A stretch of DNA of 64,000 nucleotides from Drechslerella dactyloides (lineage: Eukaryota > Ascomycota > Orbiliomycetes > Orbiliales > Orbiliaceae), in NCBI GenBank assembly GCA_020064725.1, contig JAGTWJ010000017.1:4154001-4218000 (forward strand), written 5' to 3'. Within the stretch, counting starts at the first letter, position 1, and each line of letters begins with the position of its first letter. The notes under the pieces are model-generated. The model made no database searches and had not been told where the DNA came from. It saw only the letters and a program-made list of their open reading frames with translations. Positions 1 to 11,801 of the stretch are shown piece by piece. The position numbers were made by a program, and so were the translations under genes.

Positions 1-482
1 ACTGCGTCGTATAGGCCTCTGCTTTGGAGCGTATGAAACAGCCCGTTCATCTCGGTAATGCCGTGTTTTTCTAATTCCCCCACTGCGTCGTCATATTGCT
101 GTTTGATGTACGGCCTCGCGATATACTCTTTGATACTGTATTGTGAAGTCGAGACCTTTGCAGAGTATTCGCGAACTCTGCTAAGCCAAGTTCTGAGTTT
201 GTTGCCCTCCAGAATTGGCCCAAGCAGATTGGTATCTAGTAAAATACCGGAACTGCTAATCTGGCCCTGTAGGAAGTCCCCGCTTCTTACTGCGGGGTCA
301 GTGGTCAAGAAATCATCACGAGGCTTGCTTCTCGAGCTGAAATCTTGGGCCCGGCGTGTAAAGCAAGTAATACAAGCGAGGGCGTGATTTGCCTCATATA
401 CGCGAAGGGGGAACTGTATCGTCTCGCAAGCCAGACGCCTTCCTTCGGCTGCGAAGGGACTGTAGCCGTGCTGCTTGTCTCA
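1..482 (-). CDS. Partial open frame running off the window edge, unknown product
   Basis: On the minus strand one frame stays open from an in-frame TGA near position 480 down to position 1, about 160 codons, and continues outside the window. The only in-frame Met is close to the edge (ITEMNG), so this looks like an internal or 3' exon, or part of a decayed gene, rather than a complete CDS. The last 90 codons read like a soluble helical protein (for example LLGPILEGNKLRTWLSRVRE). I do not recognise a family. A plus-strand frame at 58-387 overlaps it but looks like an antisense shadow. Confidence 0.35.
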
Positions 483-1606
483 ATAGAGCCAACATTCTCA
501 CGACTGTCTAGTATTAATTGAGATATATATTAGCTTCGAGCCTATAGACCAGTGCAGATATATACATCACCTGCCATGAGGCCCATATACGCAGGACCTA
601 AACCGATGGCCAAGTTATAGATCCGAACGTGATAGGCAAACGGGTCGTTCCTGGTGAATGGTTACACATACCAAATCTTTATAAATTAGCTTCGAAGCCG
701 AATGAGCTGCTGAGGAGCTTCCGGTAGCCGGACTTGCAGTGGATGCAGGGTCACCTTGGTGGAGAGCAGGCCGGCCGCCCAAGCGCGGAGGTTTATATTG
801 GCGAGAGGAGACTTGCACGGCGGGCATTCGCCGGCTCTGTCGCTCCCCACGAGAAATATGCACTCAGACGATCCGGTGCAAAGGAGAATAGCGCGGTGGC
901 GCCGTTGGTGGTCGTGGAACCCAGGCTATCGCATAGTGCGTAATGTATGCTAAGGACACAAGCCAGGGGCGCTCGCGGTGGGCGCACGGATGTGGGTTAC
1001 ATAATCAGCGACCAGCTCGATCGGAGTCACCGCTGCGTTTTGCCCCGTCGCCAGTCGCTCGCTATTCCTCTTTCTCCCTCCTCCTCGATCCTACCGTTCG
1101 CTATTGGCGCACACGACACGTCGAGGATCAGAAGATACGACTTCCTGCCTGACCGATTGCCTGCCCGCCTGCCTGCTCGAGCCCGGATCCTGAGTCCGTC
1201 AACTTGCGCATTCAAACGTGCTGTCATCCGCCGTGCTGCTCGTTAATTCATGTCACGTTCACCTGATCAACGGTCATCACCTTCCCACTCCACCCGCGGC
1301 CTCAACCACGATTACGACGACCTCTACCGTCTCGACATCTACGCTCCACCGCATCCATCGCCCGCCGACTCCGCTGCGACCCTGAAGCAAAGGCCTCTGC
1401 TCGCAGGCGAACGATCCGATCCAATTCTCGTTGCCGCCAGCCTCGCCCCGTCTCGCTCTCGCTGCGTCCCGTAATTCGGCGAACCTTCTCGGGCGACAGG
1501 CCAGCTCTCGGCAGCAAGTTCGCCTTCGACAGGGCCTCCTCCGCCGCTTCCTCGCCTGCCATCTCCCCTTCTCCACCTCGTTCAGTCACCGCGGGGTGTC
1601 GAGTTC
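483..1606. other. Intergenic region and probable ATG11 leader
   Basis: I see no gene. The first half is mixed sequence. From about 1040 to 1606 the plus strand becomes C/T-rich, which is typical of a filamentous fungal promoter and 5' leader, and it ends at the ATG11 start codon. The frames open here on both strands have biased composition and no recognisable domain. Confidence 0.6.
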
Positions 1607-4600
1607 ATGCACATCACCATCTTCTACGCTCACACGGGCGACGCGCTATCTGTAGACTCTGCCAACTTCCACACGTGCGTCTCCCTCCGCCCCAGCTATC
1701 CGGGTGCATTCCCAAGGCTGCGACGTAGATAGACAGGCAAGCTAACCGCTCATCGCAGGGTCGAGGAGCTCAAAGAATGGATCGCGGAGCGGGCAAAGGT
1801 TCCCGCCCAGAACCAGATCCTCACAACCGTCAAGGGCACCCTCGTTAAGCCGCAGGCTCTCATCACCGAACGGGAGCTCTTCCTCTACTCCCGACAGTAC
1901 ATCACCCCTTCGAGCTCGTCCGCGCCGCCAACGTTTCCCATCCCAGGCCTCAGCAAGCCGCCGGCGCCGCCCGACCATCCCAACAACCAGAACGACATCG
2001 GCTCGTGGCGCACCCTCTTCACCAACCGCGTCGCCTGGGCTAGCAGCATCCTTTCCCTCGCAAATGCCCTCGTATCGTCCATCGACACCACAAACAAGAG
2101 CACCGCCGTCATCAACCGGAGTCTTGAAGCCGCTTCTACAAACCTCGAACAGCACGTCCGTACCTCCGGCCAGAAGTACGACGATCTCAGATCATGGGCT
2201 TTCGAGGTCCTAGAAGGGCAGGAGAAGCTGCTGAGGGGGTGGGAACCCGCGCTCGAAAAGTTATCCAGGATCCCCATCCATAAGGAAGTCGCCAAGGTCG
2301 TCGCTACCGAACACCTGAAAAGCGGGCGCCAGGCGAAAGCCACTTCCACCCTCCTCGACATAGTCTCTGTGCCGGATGTCCGGCAGTCCGGCAAGGATCT
2401 CGACATTGTGGCCAGGGACTTCCACACCAAGGTGCAGGGGCTCGGCAACACGCTTGAAAGCATACGGCAACAAGCAGGTACCCTGTCCACAGAGATCCAA
2501 AAAGGATGGAAGCGGAACGAGGACCCGAGCAGCGGCGAGGCGCAGAGCCTGCTGTCCGACATCCGCACGCTCGTACAGAAGATCCAGCAGGACCAGGCGC
2601 ACATTTCCACCTACCCGAATACCCCGAAATCCATCCCGTCCGTCTCCCAGATCGCGCACACGCACAAGAAGGACTACCTCCCTAATCTGGTAGAATTCGT
2701 CACGGAGCTCGGTGCGTTGGTTCAGGCCGCCGTCCAACGAAAGAATGTCGCCGCGCAGTTCACAGTGCAAAGTCTACAGGCGATATCGCGCCTTGAGCAG
2801 AAGCTGTACCAGGATCTGACATCCATCATCAAGAAGGCCGACACCGACTACGAGAAGCGGTCGATGGCGAGTTACCAGCTGCTTACGTTAGTCGTCCATC
2901 TACCCGCGATCTATAGCTCCTTCTTGGTAGAATGCGTGCGCCGGCGGGAATGGAACGAGAAGATGGGCCAGGACGGGGCCAAGCTGGCGGAGGAACTCGC
3001 AGGGCTCAAGGAAGAAGAAGAGAAGCGGCGGAAAAAGTGGTACAAAGTTACGACTCAAGGAGGCGAGCTACCGATCAACTTCCTTCCGATGGAAGGTATC
3101 AACAGTTCCATCAGCGTGGAAGTGAACTTCCAGGCGGAGACCGGAGGCTGGCCGTCGGTGCAACGGCCCGATCTCGACATTCTCCTCAACGCGCTGAAGC
3201 AGATGGACGGACCGGACTCGTTAGTGCGAGACCTCGCGCAGCAGATCATCGACCTGGATAAGCCCACGCGACGACAGAAGAAGGCGACGACACCGACCCT
3301 TGCAACGAGAGCCTTCAAAATGGGCAGCATTCACGAGGCCGCTATGACGAGTAGCTCTTTCATCGGCAATGGCGATGAAGCCACCCAGATTCAGCGGCTG
3401 CGAGAGGATAGATCACGGTTGGAAGAGCGGGCTCGCATGTATGAGAGCCGCGTACGCAAGCTGGAGGATCTGCTGCATCGGCAGCGACCAGGAAACGCCA
3501 TTGGCGTGCAATTTTCTCACAACAATTCGTCCACAACTGTGGGATCCCCTCTCTCGGCGGAACCAATGTCCAGGAACTCGTCGCAGGGAACGATCACCGC
3601 CCCACTGCAGCTGCACAACCGACGGGCATCTCTCACCGACGGACCGGAGAAGGCGCTGGCGATCCGCATCGTCACGCTGGAGAATGATCTCGCCCTTGAG
3701 AAGGAAGCCCGACAGAGGCTGGAGCAAGAAGCCGAAAGCCGCCTCGCAACAGAGAAGGACTGGACGGAGCGCATGACGGAGGCGGATCACACGAAGCGCG
3801 ACCTGCTGGCTAACATCCAGGCGCAGCAGCAGGAGTTCAACGCCGAGCGCAAAGAGCTGCAGGACAAGGTCACGGATATGGAAGAGCAGCTCGAAGGTTG
3901 GAAGCAGCGCGTCGACGAGGTGTACTCCGAGCTCGACCGGATGGAGGAGAGCAAAGCCATGGAGGCGCAGCGCACGCACTCGCTTGGCAAAGAAATGGAA
4001 GATGTCCATACGCAGATGGAAGACTACAAACGGCTGCTTTCTGATAATGAGCAGAAGATGAACTCCATGCTGTCAGAAAACGACCAGCTGCGGCTGGCTG
4101 CAGAGCGGGCGGCGGATCAGTTCAGGAAGGAGCTGGAGGCCACGAAAGCGTCCGAGACGCAAAAAGCGCAGGTGATATCTGATTTGCGGACGAAGGTTTC
4201 GGCACAGGAACAATCCCACAGCTTCGCTGTCACAAACTTTGAGAACAAGATCCGCGATCTGGAGTCTGCACTGGAAGCCAGGGAGGCCGAGAGCAAGAAG
4301 GCGGCTTCGAATCTCGATAAGGCGAATAAGGAGCTTAATACCTTCCGCAGCAGGGTCTCTGGCGTTCTCATGCGGCCGCTGCACGACTCGCACCACGAAC
4401 TTACCCGAACAACGATCCTCGATGTCGACGAGTTGATGCTCAGACTTGAAGGGTTCATCAACGAACTACGGCACGGGATCACCACCGAGCAGGATAAAGT
4501 TGTGGCAATCACAGATGGTAACAAGATGCTCCAGGCTCGACTCGAAGCACGCACTGTCAAAGCGAAGGACCTCACGCAGAAACTCTACACCCACAACGCC

Positions 4601-5689
4601 CGCTCCGGCCAACTCCTGGAGTCTCTCGGGTTCAAGGTCATCGTCGACGAAGACGGGCAAACGCAGATCGTGCGCATCTCACGCTCAAACGCCATGGCCG
4701 AGAGCGAACTTGCAAAGAGCATCAGCATGTCCACGAGTCTTCCCCCGCTCGCAGCCTCTTCGGACACCGTTAAGGAACGCACGGCGAAAGACGTCGCACT
4801 CCTCTACTGGACCGATACCAGCGATTCGGAAGCCGAGTCGGAAAAGTACGCCGCGTTCCTCACGTCTATCGGCACGTTCGACCTCGACGCCTTTGGCGAC
4901 GCTGTCACCCGCCGCGTCCGCGAGGCAGAGCACATGGCGCGCAAATGGCAAAAGCAGTGCCGCGATTACCGCGACAAATACCACCGCGCGCAAGCGGAGG
5001 CCGGCGAGAAGATCGCGTACCGCGCGTTCAAGGAGGGTGATCTGGCGCTGTTCCTGCCGACGCGCAACCAAGTTACCAGGCCCTGGGCGGCGTTCAACGT
5101 CGGTGCGCCGCACTATTTCCTCCGCGAGCAGGAAGGCCACCGGCTGCGCGCACGGGACTGGCTGCTCGCGCGGATCACGAAAGTGGAGCAGCGCGTCGTC
5201 GACCTGTCGAAGGGATCTGCGGTTTCCGCTGCAGCCACGGCTGGCAGCATCGGAAACGGCGACCGCGCGTCCTCCGTGTCGAGTGAGGGCGCCGCATCCA
5301 TCGACGAGGATAATCCGTTCCAGCTCTCCGACGGGCTCCGCTGGTATCTCCTTGACGCCGTCGAGGAAGGCAAGCTCGGTGCCCCCGGAACGCCGGGACT
5401 AGGCGGCGGGACGGTAGCCGCGGCGAACGTTGACGCGAGGGGCAGCATTCGCGCTAGTAAGAAGAGCGCGGCGACGGGCGCCCGAAAGACGTTGACGAAG
5501 AGCCTCGCGCAGAGCGGTGGGCCGCCGGCGGGCGGCGAGACGAGCAGCATTCGAAGCCGGGAGAGCGTGCAGAGCGCCGGCGGGAGGAAGGACAGTGGAA
5601 ACAGTGCCAACAGCCAAGTCGCGCGCCCGACGCCGCCGATAACGTCGGTGCCGGAGGGTAGTGCGATCGAAGAGACGAGACCGGAATAA
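1607..5689 (+). CDS. atg11: Autophagy-related protein 11 (Atg11), selective autophagy scaffold
   Basis: Two exons, 1607-1674 and 1759-5689, give 1332 residues. The short first exon encodes the Atg11-type start MHITIFYAHTGDAL. It joins in frame, after an 84-nt intron, to VEELKEWIAERAKVPAQNQI, forming the ubiquitin-like N-terminal domain (about residues 1-75). The middle holds long charged coiled coils (about 415-450, 570-600 and 655-850). Near residues 1110-1210 lies the conserved C-terminal claw region (KEGDLALFLPTRNQ, then RDWLLARI and LRWYLLDAVEE). A Ser/Gly/Ala-rich tail of about 120 residues follows. In this family the protein is a cytosolic scaffold that gathers Atg proteins and cargo receptors at the phagophore assembly site for pexophagy, mitophagy and related routes. 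The length fits Pezizomycotina Atg11. The start choice rests on the conserved HTGD motif. Confidence 0.95.
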
Positions 5690-6734
5690 CTAAACACTCT
5701 CCGTCTCTCCCTCGCTCTGTTGATTCCCATATTGTATCCATCCTCAGGTCGGTTGATCGATTGAGTGGTGCTTTTGAATTTTCCAGGTCGATTGGACTCT
5801 GGTGTGCATTTTTGGTAAAGTTGGTTTCGGTGTACTTGGAGGAAACTGCGCGCTGGTGTCAACGATCTGGCGTCCATGGCTCTCGGAGCTTTCATTGTGA
5901 ATATATACTTATCCTTATCTCATGCATCTGTTTGTATTTGGTTTTTATCTGTCGTTTGGCTTGCTTTATATCAAGATTGGGAAATTGTGCTTCTTCGCAT
6001 TGAGTTTTGGTATATTGTACATTTTGTTCATTGCTGATTTTGACTGTGTTCTTGAAGCGAGCGATCGAACCATCTGCTGATATTTTTGGGGGAATTTTTT
6101 ATTCTTACGTGAGATTATTGCTGGTATATAGTATAGCATTTTGGTTGGTCGGTTGCCGCTGGTAGATTGGAGTATTTTGTATTGGCGGATATGTTTCTTA
6201 GTTGGCTAGACTGCGTATATACAGATTTGCTCACTAACCAGTCTTCCTAAAGATCTACGGGGATAGAATACTCGTGTCTCGTAAGCTAGACCTCTAAAGG
6301 AGATATCAGGTTCCAGCTCCTATAGATGTGTACCGATTAAGCACCAAGATTACTATCATATCTTCCTAGGATTGGATTGATTTCTACAAAATTCAATTGA
6401 TAGACCAGCACTTCAGGTAACACATTTCCTATCGTTTGTATACTACTGTTACGCTCATTGCATTTATTCAGCTACAGTCAGAAGAACAAAGCTACAGGTA
6501 TCTAGAATATTTAGGAACATTCTATATATGTCTTCCACCGGTTTATTTGGCATAAATACTAGCCATCCCGTCAGACAGACCTGCTACAGCTTCCTCTGTT
6601 AGATATTGGAGTCTAGACGATCCCAACATCTGATATTGTGCGACTCAATCTTCACTAGATTTTCTCAGGTCCCTAGCAACCACCGAGGACACGTACTCTA
6701 TAAATCCACCCACTTCGGGGGTATAGCTAACAAG
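5690..6734. other. Intergenic, AT-richer, ATG11 3' end
   Basis: The stretch holds the 3' untranslated region of ATG11 (T-rich, 5700-6200) and then AT-rich sequence with many short stops in all frames. I see no gene or repeat. Confidence 0.6.
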
Positions 6735-7500
6735 ATGCCAACCTATATCGGTCTTCCCGATATCGCCAAAGCTTTATCGGGAGTCGTACAAGCGCAGGAA
6801 GCTCTTGCAAGAAACTCACGCGCGAGACGAGATCTCGATCCCCTCTATTTTGTACCAAGAGTGTGGTACACACATATACACGGTCAGGAAGATCATGAAC
6901 TGGACATCTTGCTCCCTGAAAACGCAGACAGCTACATGCGCACGTACACGGTGTTCCCCCGCACTGTTCGAAAATTTCTAGACCTTACCGGTACGTATAA
7001 AACCACACACATGAGGCGTTCATACAATTTACACTAGCATCAGCACTTACCGTGTCTACTACCTATTGTTATCCTTCCAGGAATTCAGATTTCCCTTCGC
7101 TTGAGACTCATATTCTGATTCACGCGTGACTTATATCCCTTGTATTCTCATGTCGGCGTCTATCATATATAGAAGTATCTAGACATCAAGCCGCCGGGTG
7201 GTTGATTTAACGTATACTGTATATCACACGCTGACCGCTTAACGTTTACCTCGTACGTTTATATGCGAGGCCCCTCCAGATGCCGAACTTTGGGATTTTA
7301 TGGAAACATACGATGTCATATCCTACAAGATTGATTACGAATCTCAAGGTAATTCACACAAAGACCTAGATCTATGCAAGGTCAAGAACGCACAGGATGT
7401 CGCGTCGAACCGAGAGCAGTGTCTGAGGGACTTTGGTGCTGCGATTGGCGTCAAGTTCGACAAGCTGGAGTCAAGACGATGCAGCCAATGTAACCACTAA
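6735..7500 (+). CDS. Orphan two-exon gene, unknown function
   Basis: Exons 6735-6990 and 7280-7500 would encode 158 residues. The donor is GTACGT at 6991 and the acceptor CTCCAG ends at 7279. A CTGAC-like branch site lies in the 289-nt intron. The join keeps frame (DLT then DAELWDFMETYDV). The protein starts MPTYIGLPDIAKALSGVVQA and is moderately charged and soluble, with no signal peptide or membrane helix. It ends in a short Cys-containing tail (RRCSQCNH). No family is recognised. The surroundings are AT-rich, with a broken gene and a retroelement remnant downstream, so it could be a lineage-specific gene or an eroding one. The intron is longer than most in this window, which lowers confidence. 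Confidence 0.45.
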
Positions 7501-8207
7501 GCGCCCGGTCTATAGTGTCAGCTTGCTGGAATAACTGTTCGTTGATCGAGAACATTCGAAAAGCGTGAACGGAGGGGATATAGAAGTTCAAAAAAAAAAA
7601 CGTTCTACTTGAGGAGATCCGAAAAAAAATACGGAAAGAAAGCGTAAAGAAGAGACTCAAGACATGATGAGTAGTTGCTTGTGCGTACTAGTTTACTGAT
7701 TCCGCCGTTAGTTTGTTTCCAATAGCAGGATGATTTAAGTCGACTTGCATGTTGGTTTGGAATGTCGGACAATCGTTGGATTTGATTGCAGTGCGTCTTG
7801 TTGGGATTGTGAATTTTGAAATAGCGAGTTAGGTAGTACCGGAAGAGACCTGTTTTTGAATACGATCCGAATTCTATGTTCTGACAAAGGATTGGCGATA
7901 ATGCTGTGTTTTTATAGTCTGATCAGCAAAAATACATGTTCCAGGTAAAATTCTATAATAATAATCGTAGTAACTTACACCGATGTTCCAACACAGTGTG
8001 TACCCACAATTCTCTACTCTATAGCCTCCAGTATTTGTGTGATCGCCCGTCAACTCGTTGAATGTAATCAAATATATAAATAAAAACGGGTGCTGGGTAC
8101 AACAAAAACCAAAACTGCCCTTATATTGCTCCATGATAAATAGCCGGGACAGTCCGTGTCTACCTAGTTAACTGGTTCGCACTCATTTTTTGGATTAATA
8201 TTTATCG
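7501..8207. other. AT-rich intergenic stretch
   Basis: AT-rich sequence with short A-runs near 7590-7640. Nothing gene-like is seen on either strand. Confidence 0.55.
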
Positions 8208-9004
8208 ATGTCGAATTACCTAGCTGCAGTATCGATCGCGCTCCCCACCACACACAAAGTTAGCCTCCAACAGTTAACAGCAGTCGATATGGAAATGGCC
8301 TCTCTGGAAGAATTCCAACAGCTTAGGCGCAAAGCTGTGGCACTCCGCGATAAACATGGAATCGAGTCAGAGTTTCTCAATATGCCAACTGTCCCAGACT
8401 ATGGCAACAGACTCATGAGCCATTTCATAGAACATCTTATGATCCAGTACAGCTTGGCGGATAAAGATGATTTCGGACCTCGCTGCTTACCAGCAGCGGT
8501 TGAATCAGATAAGCTCAGAGATCACTCAGCTGTCACAAGCGGACGAGCTAGCACAAGAGGCTCCCCTTTTCACCGACGAGCGTCACAATGCCATCAGGCG
8601 CAACGAATATGCCAAGTCAGACGAAGACCCCCTTGTTTGGTCTCGCAAGCCAAACCCACACAGTTCCAGCAGATACCGCCAGCCAACAAGGTATCCTAGT
8701 ATACAGCTACCCAAAGTTGTTCCACATAACGTTGAAAATCTTTCTTCTAACGACAGGTAAGTCCTCACATTGCTCAGAAGCACCTGACCCATACATCACT
8801 ATAGTACTAATCGGCTTGGCTTAAATCTCAGATCACGAAATCACGTATTCGATGGACTTCTATGCCATGAAATCGTACAAAGTCGGCCAGAAGCTAAACC
8901 CCGGGGACGCTGGAGACAGATATCAGCACAAACCAAACAGAATCGAGCACAATGAAGCCAACGTCAAACAAAATGAGAAAGAGGTGCCAGAGGCCGCACC
9001 TTGA
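8208..9004 (+). pseudogene. Frame-broken gene, unknown family
   Basis: A coding-like frame begins at 8208 (an internal Met at 8289 starts MEMASLEEFQQLRRKAVAL) and reads well to about 8463. The coding-like reading then shifts to another frame (ISDLAAYQQRLNQISSEITQ) up to 8756. A good donor GTAAGT at 8757 and a CTCAG acceptor ending at 8831 bound a 75-nt intron. The most protein-like frame after it (HEITYSMDFYAMKSYK...) runs to a TGA at 9002-9004, but it is not in phase with the preceding frame. Two frame breaks suggest a recently decayed gene. An unseen splice pattern is the alternative. No family is recognised. Confidence 0.4.
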
Positions 9005-9143
9005 AGGTGCTGTTTGCTTTATATGAAACCCCTTCGACGACAATACAGATGGATAGCAAATATTCGGACGCGTTTCCAGTGAAATTCAGCATTTTACGAG
9101 GTGATCCGTTGTCGTCTCCGCCTTTTATACTTTAAGAAAGAAA

Positions 9144-9615
9144 TTGCAAAGTCACGCGACGACGGCGATAATGCTGGGGTATAATGATGCAGCCAATACG
9201 TGGCGACTGTGGGACTTGTGTGCCAGAGAAATCATTAATCGAAGGGACGTCAAGTTTGATGAATATAACTTAGAATCTATATACTTCAAGGACAGATTAA
9301 AATTTTCTTTGGCAATTAAGAACTCATCAGATGATAAGTTTAGAGAAGTAGTTGTCCAAGAGAAGTTAAATAGGCCATCGGCGACGTTATTCTGCAGTGC
9401 AGACGTGTTGACAGAGGACAATGAAGAGGAAAGCCTGGCATTTGGTTCACTCGGATGAATACATAGACATGGCTCTTGCAGCATTAACCTCTCACGTCGA
9501 ACTCGAGGAGCCAGGCAGAAGCCTCAACAGACGAACAACGTTGGTTAGAAGTCCGGCAGGCCTGCGAAGCAGGCCCAAATGGACGGCTGTCTGGTTTACG
9601 AGACAAACTTTAGAC
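9144..9615 (+). mobile_element. Ty1/copia retrotransposon remnant (integrase C-terminus to start of RT)
   Basis: The frame at 9144-9458 contains LGYNDAANTWRLWD and then INRRDVKFDE. These match the well-known copia polyprotein region after the integrase core (LGY...WRLWD...RDVxFDE). After about 9421 the signal continues in a second frame (SDEYIDMALAALTSHVELEE). It then moves to a third frame ending in a stop near 9615. No LTRs, protease, full reverse transcriptase or RNase H are visible. This is a short, frameshifted, non-functional fragment. Confidence 0.7.
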
Positions 9616-11327
9616 ATCAGACTTGATTTTTACAGACGCCAACGACTCCTCACTGCTCGACCAGGTGGTGATTCCCCAGCTCTCGCTGGCGGACGACATA
9701 ATCCTTTTGTCGGAGCCATGGCGAGACTGCGGTTGGGCGCATACCCAATTCAGGTCCACCTGGATAGGTCGAGGGGATTGTGCATCAAAAGTGTATATAT
9801 CGTTGTTCTGGGAGAGGCGTAGATAACGAATGCTATTTATTAATAGTCTACCCAGCCCTTCGATCTCAAGTCTCTGTCTTATTTCTTTCGCTGGCTAGTC
9901 CCGCCGATAGCATTTTCTCGTGTCAGTGGATGAAATAATATCTTCTATAATTATCAACCAAGGTACACGATGAATACCTATTTCTTGCATTTAAACTGAA
10001 GGCTTAATTCTATAAACTGACATTCAAGCTCAATAATGTAACACCTGTCGACAAGTCTATTTACAAACATATGTTCACAAATTTATAGCGTTGTATCTTC
10101 CAACCTGCAATATTTATCACCGATATTAATTGTCTAGTATAGCAACCCAAATTTCGAACGCGAAGACTTCGTGGCCATAGTTTGTTGTAGCTATCCACAT
10201 GGAAATCTAGGTCCATTTGAGGAATATGCATCTGACCGGACGAACTGGGAAACTGGAAACGCCGAAGCAGGGACATGCATGCACTTTTAGCGTTACACAC
10301 TCGCTTCCAGCCTAATACGGGCCCAATCGCCGGAATTCGCAGAAGAACCCTTTCGCTCGTCCCCGACTCAGTCGACACCTCGCCGTCTGGAAGAAAAGAT
10401 GCCAGGATATACTGACTACCTGACGTCATGGCATCTGCCTGGCGGCTGTCTCACAAAAGTTTCTCCAGGGTGCAGAGTCGACTCAGCTCAGCCTTACCGA
10501 ACGTTTCCACGACCGGGTTTACATCTTTACGGTCTTTCATCTTGCGAAGAAGCCGGGGCTCAGGGGCCTTCCTCGTTCGCTCTGGCGTCAGCGCTAGCGC
10601 CAACTTTACTTTGTAGTCACACGGGCTGCACGCCGATGAGCAGCCCTGCAGACTTTGGACGGGCGTGATCGCGTTATAGCCACCCCGTCTATATCGTATC
10701 GTGGCGGTGTTCCTAATTGGCAACTGGACTCGATCGTGCGAGGAAGAGAGGCTTCGTAACGTCAGGTGGACCGAGGACAATAGGATTTAACTCTGGCACG
10801 TGGTGTGTGCGAACGTTACAACTGTCGCGTATCTGGCTAACACCACAGCCTCAGCTCGTTCATTTTATATTATTAGCTGTCCGGGCTGAAAGGTCAAGTA
10901 TATAGTTAGTCCCGCGGACGCCGCGCCGCACCCGGATCTGTATGCCATTAATTTCGTTTCAAGTCCACCTGGATAGCTACGTTAGAGTTTATTGATAACA
11001 ACAGATACTTGCGCTCATTCTCATCTGTACAGTAAACTCACCACCGAATTGGCCTGACGGGTGTCCCTTTGTGAGCTATATAACGGCTATATTCGGACAG
11101 CTGCTGCTGGTGCACCGACCTCGAACCCCCGACAGTCAGTCAATCTATCAGACCGGATTCAACGCATCATCCTCGATTCCGAGATTGATATCACCACTTG
11201 AGTATCCTCCCGCGCACAAGCATCAAGGCTTGACGACACGCAGCGTATGCTAGCAGCGGTCAAGCGATCGAGTAGACGCGCGAACCTACACTCACGCGCG
11301 TATCACCAATCGCGCCCTATCTTCACG
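9616..11327. other. Accessory intergenic region with one interrupted minus-strand frame
   Basis: There is no confident gene. On the minus strand, frames 10451-10780 and 10061-10429 are in the same phase and separated by a single TGA at 10451-10453, giving about 240 codons if the stop is ignored. The translation (for example SQYILASFLPDGEVSTES) resembles no family I know. The remainder is unstructured. Confidence 0.4.
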
Positions 11328-11801
11328 ATGGCAGGCGGATGCTGCGGCCTCTTCGGGGGGCGAAAGAAGCAGAAAGACCAAACACCGGTCCCGAAGCAAC
11401 AGATAAAGTCCAACGCTGCCACCCGGCGCACCGACGGCTCGGCACCGCGTACGGGGAGCAAGAACGACAGCAAGTCGAATATCGTCGACGATAACACTAT
11501 CGCCGCGAACGCCCTCTACGCGAGCGCGTTGGATCCAGGCCCGAGTCAAGAGCCGGCCCCCGACGATGGCGGCCACCATGGCCATCACCACCATCATGGC
11601 CAGGACGACCATGGCCACCATGACCACGGGCACGACATCGGCCACCACCACGACGGTGGATACGGCGGGGGCCACCACGACCATAATGCTGGCGATGGGT
11701 CTATTGCAGTCGGATACGGTGACGGCGACGGCGGTGATGGAGGGGTTGGCGATGGCGGGGCTGGAGATGGCGGGGACGGCGGTGGGGACAGCGGCTTCTA
11801 A
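11328..11801 (+). CDS. Small His/Gly/Asp-rich protein, possible metal binder
   Basis: The frame encodes 157 residues from ATG 11328, which has a good initiation context. The upstream in-frame start at 11247 would add 27 Arg-rich residues and is less likely. The N-terminus is MAGGCCGLFGGRKKQK, with adjacent cysteines followed by a basic patch, reminiscent of a membrane-anchoring acylation site. A linker of about 60 polar residues follows. Residues of about 80-120 contain eighteen histidines interspersed with Asp and Gly. The C-terminus is a GDGG-type repeat ending in GGDSGF. The low-complexity pattern is known from fungal small proteins of unknown role. Metal binding is inferred from composition only. 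Confidence 0.55.
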   Translation: MAGGCCGLFGGRKKQKDQTPVPKQQIKSNAATRRTDGSAPRTGSKNDSKSNIVDDNTIAANALYASALDPGPSQEPAPDDGGHHGHHHHHGQDDHGHHDHGHDIGHHHDGGYGGGHHDHNAGDGSIAVGYGDGDGGDGGVGDGGAGDGGDGGGDSGF

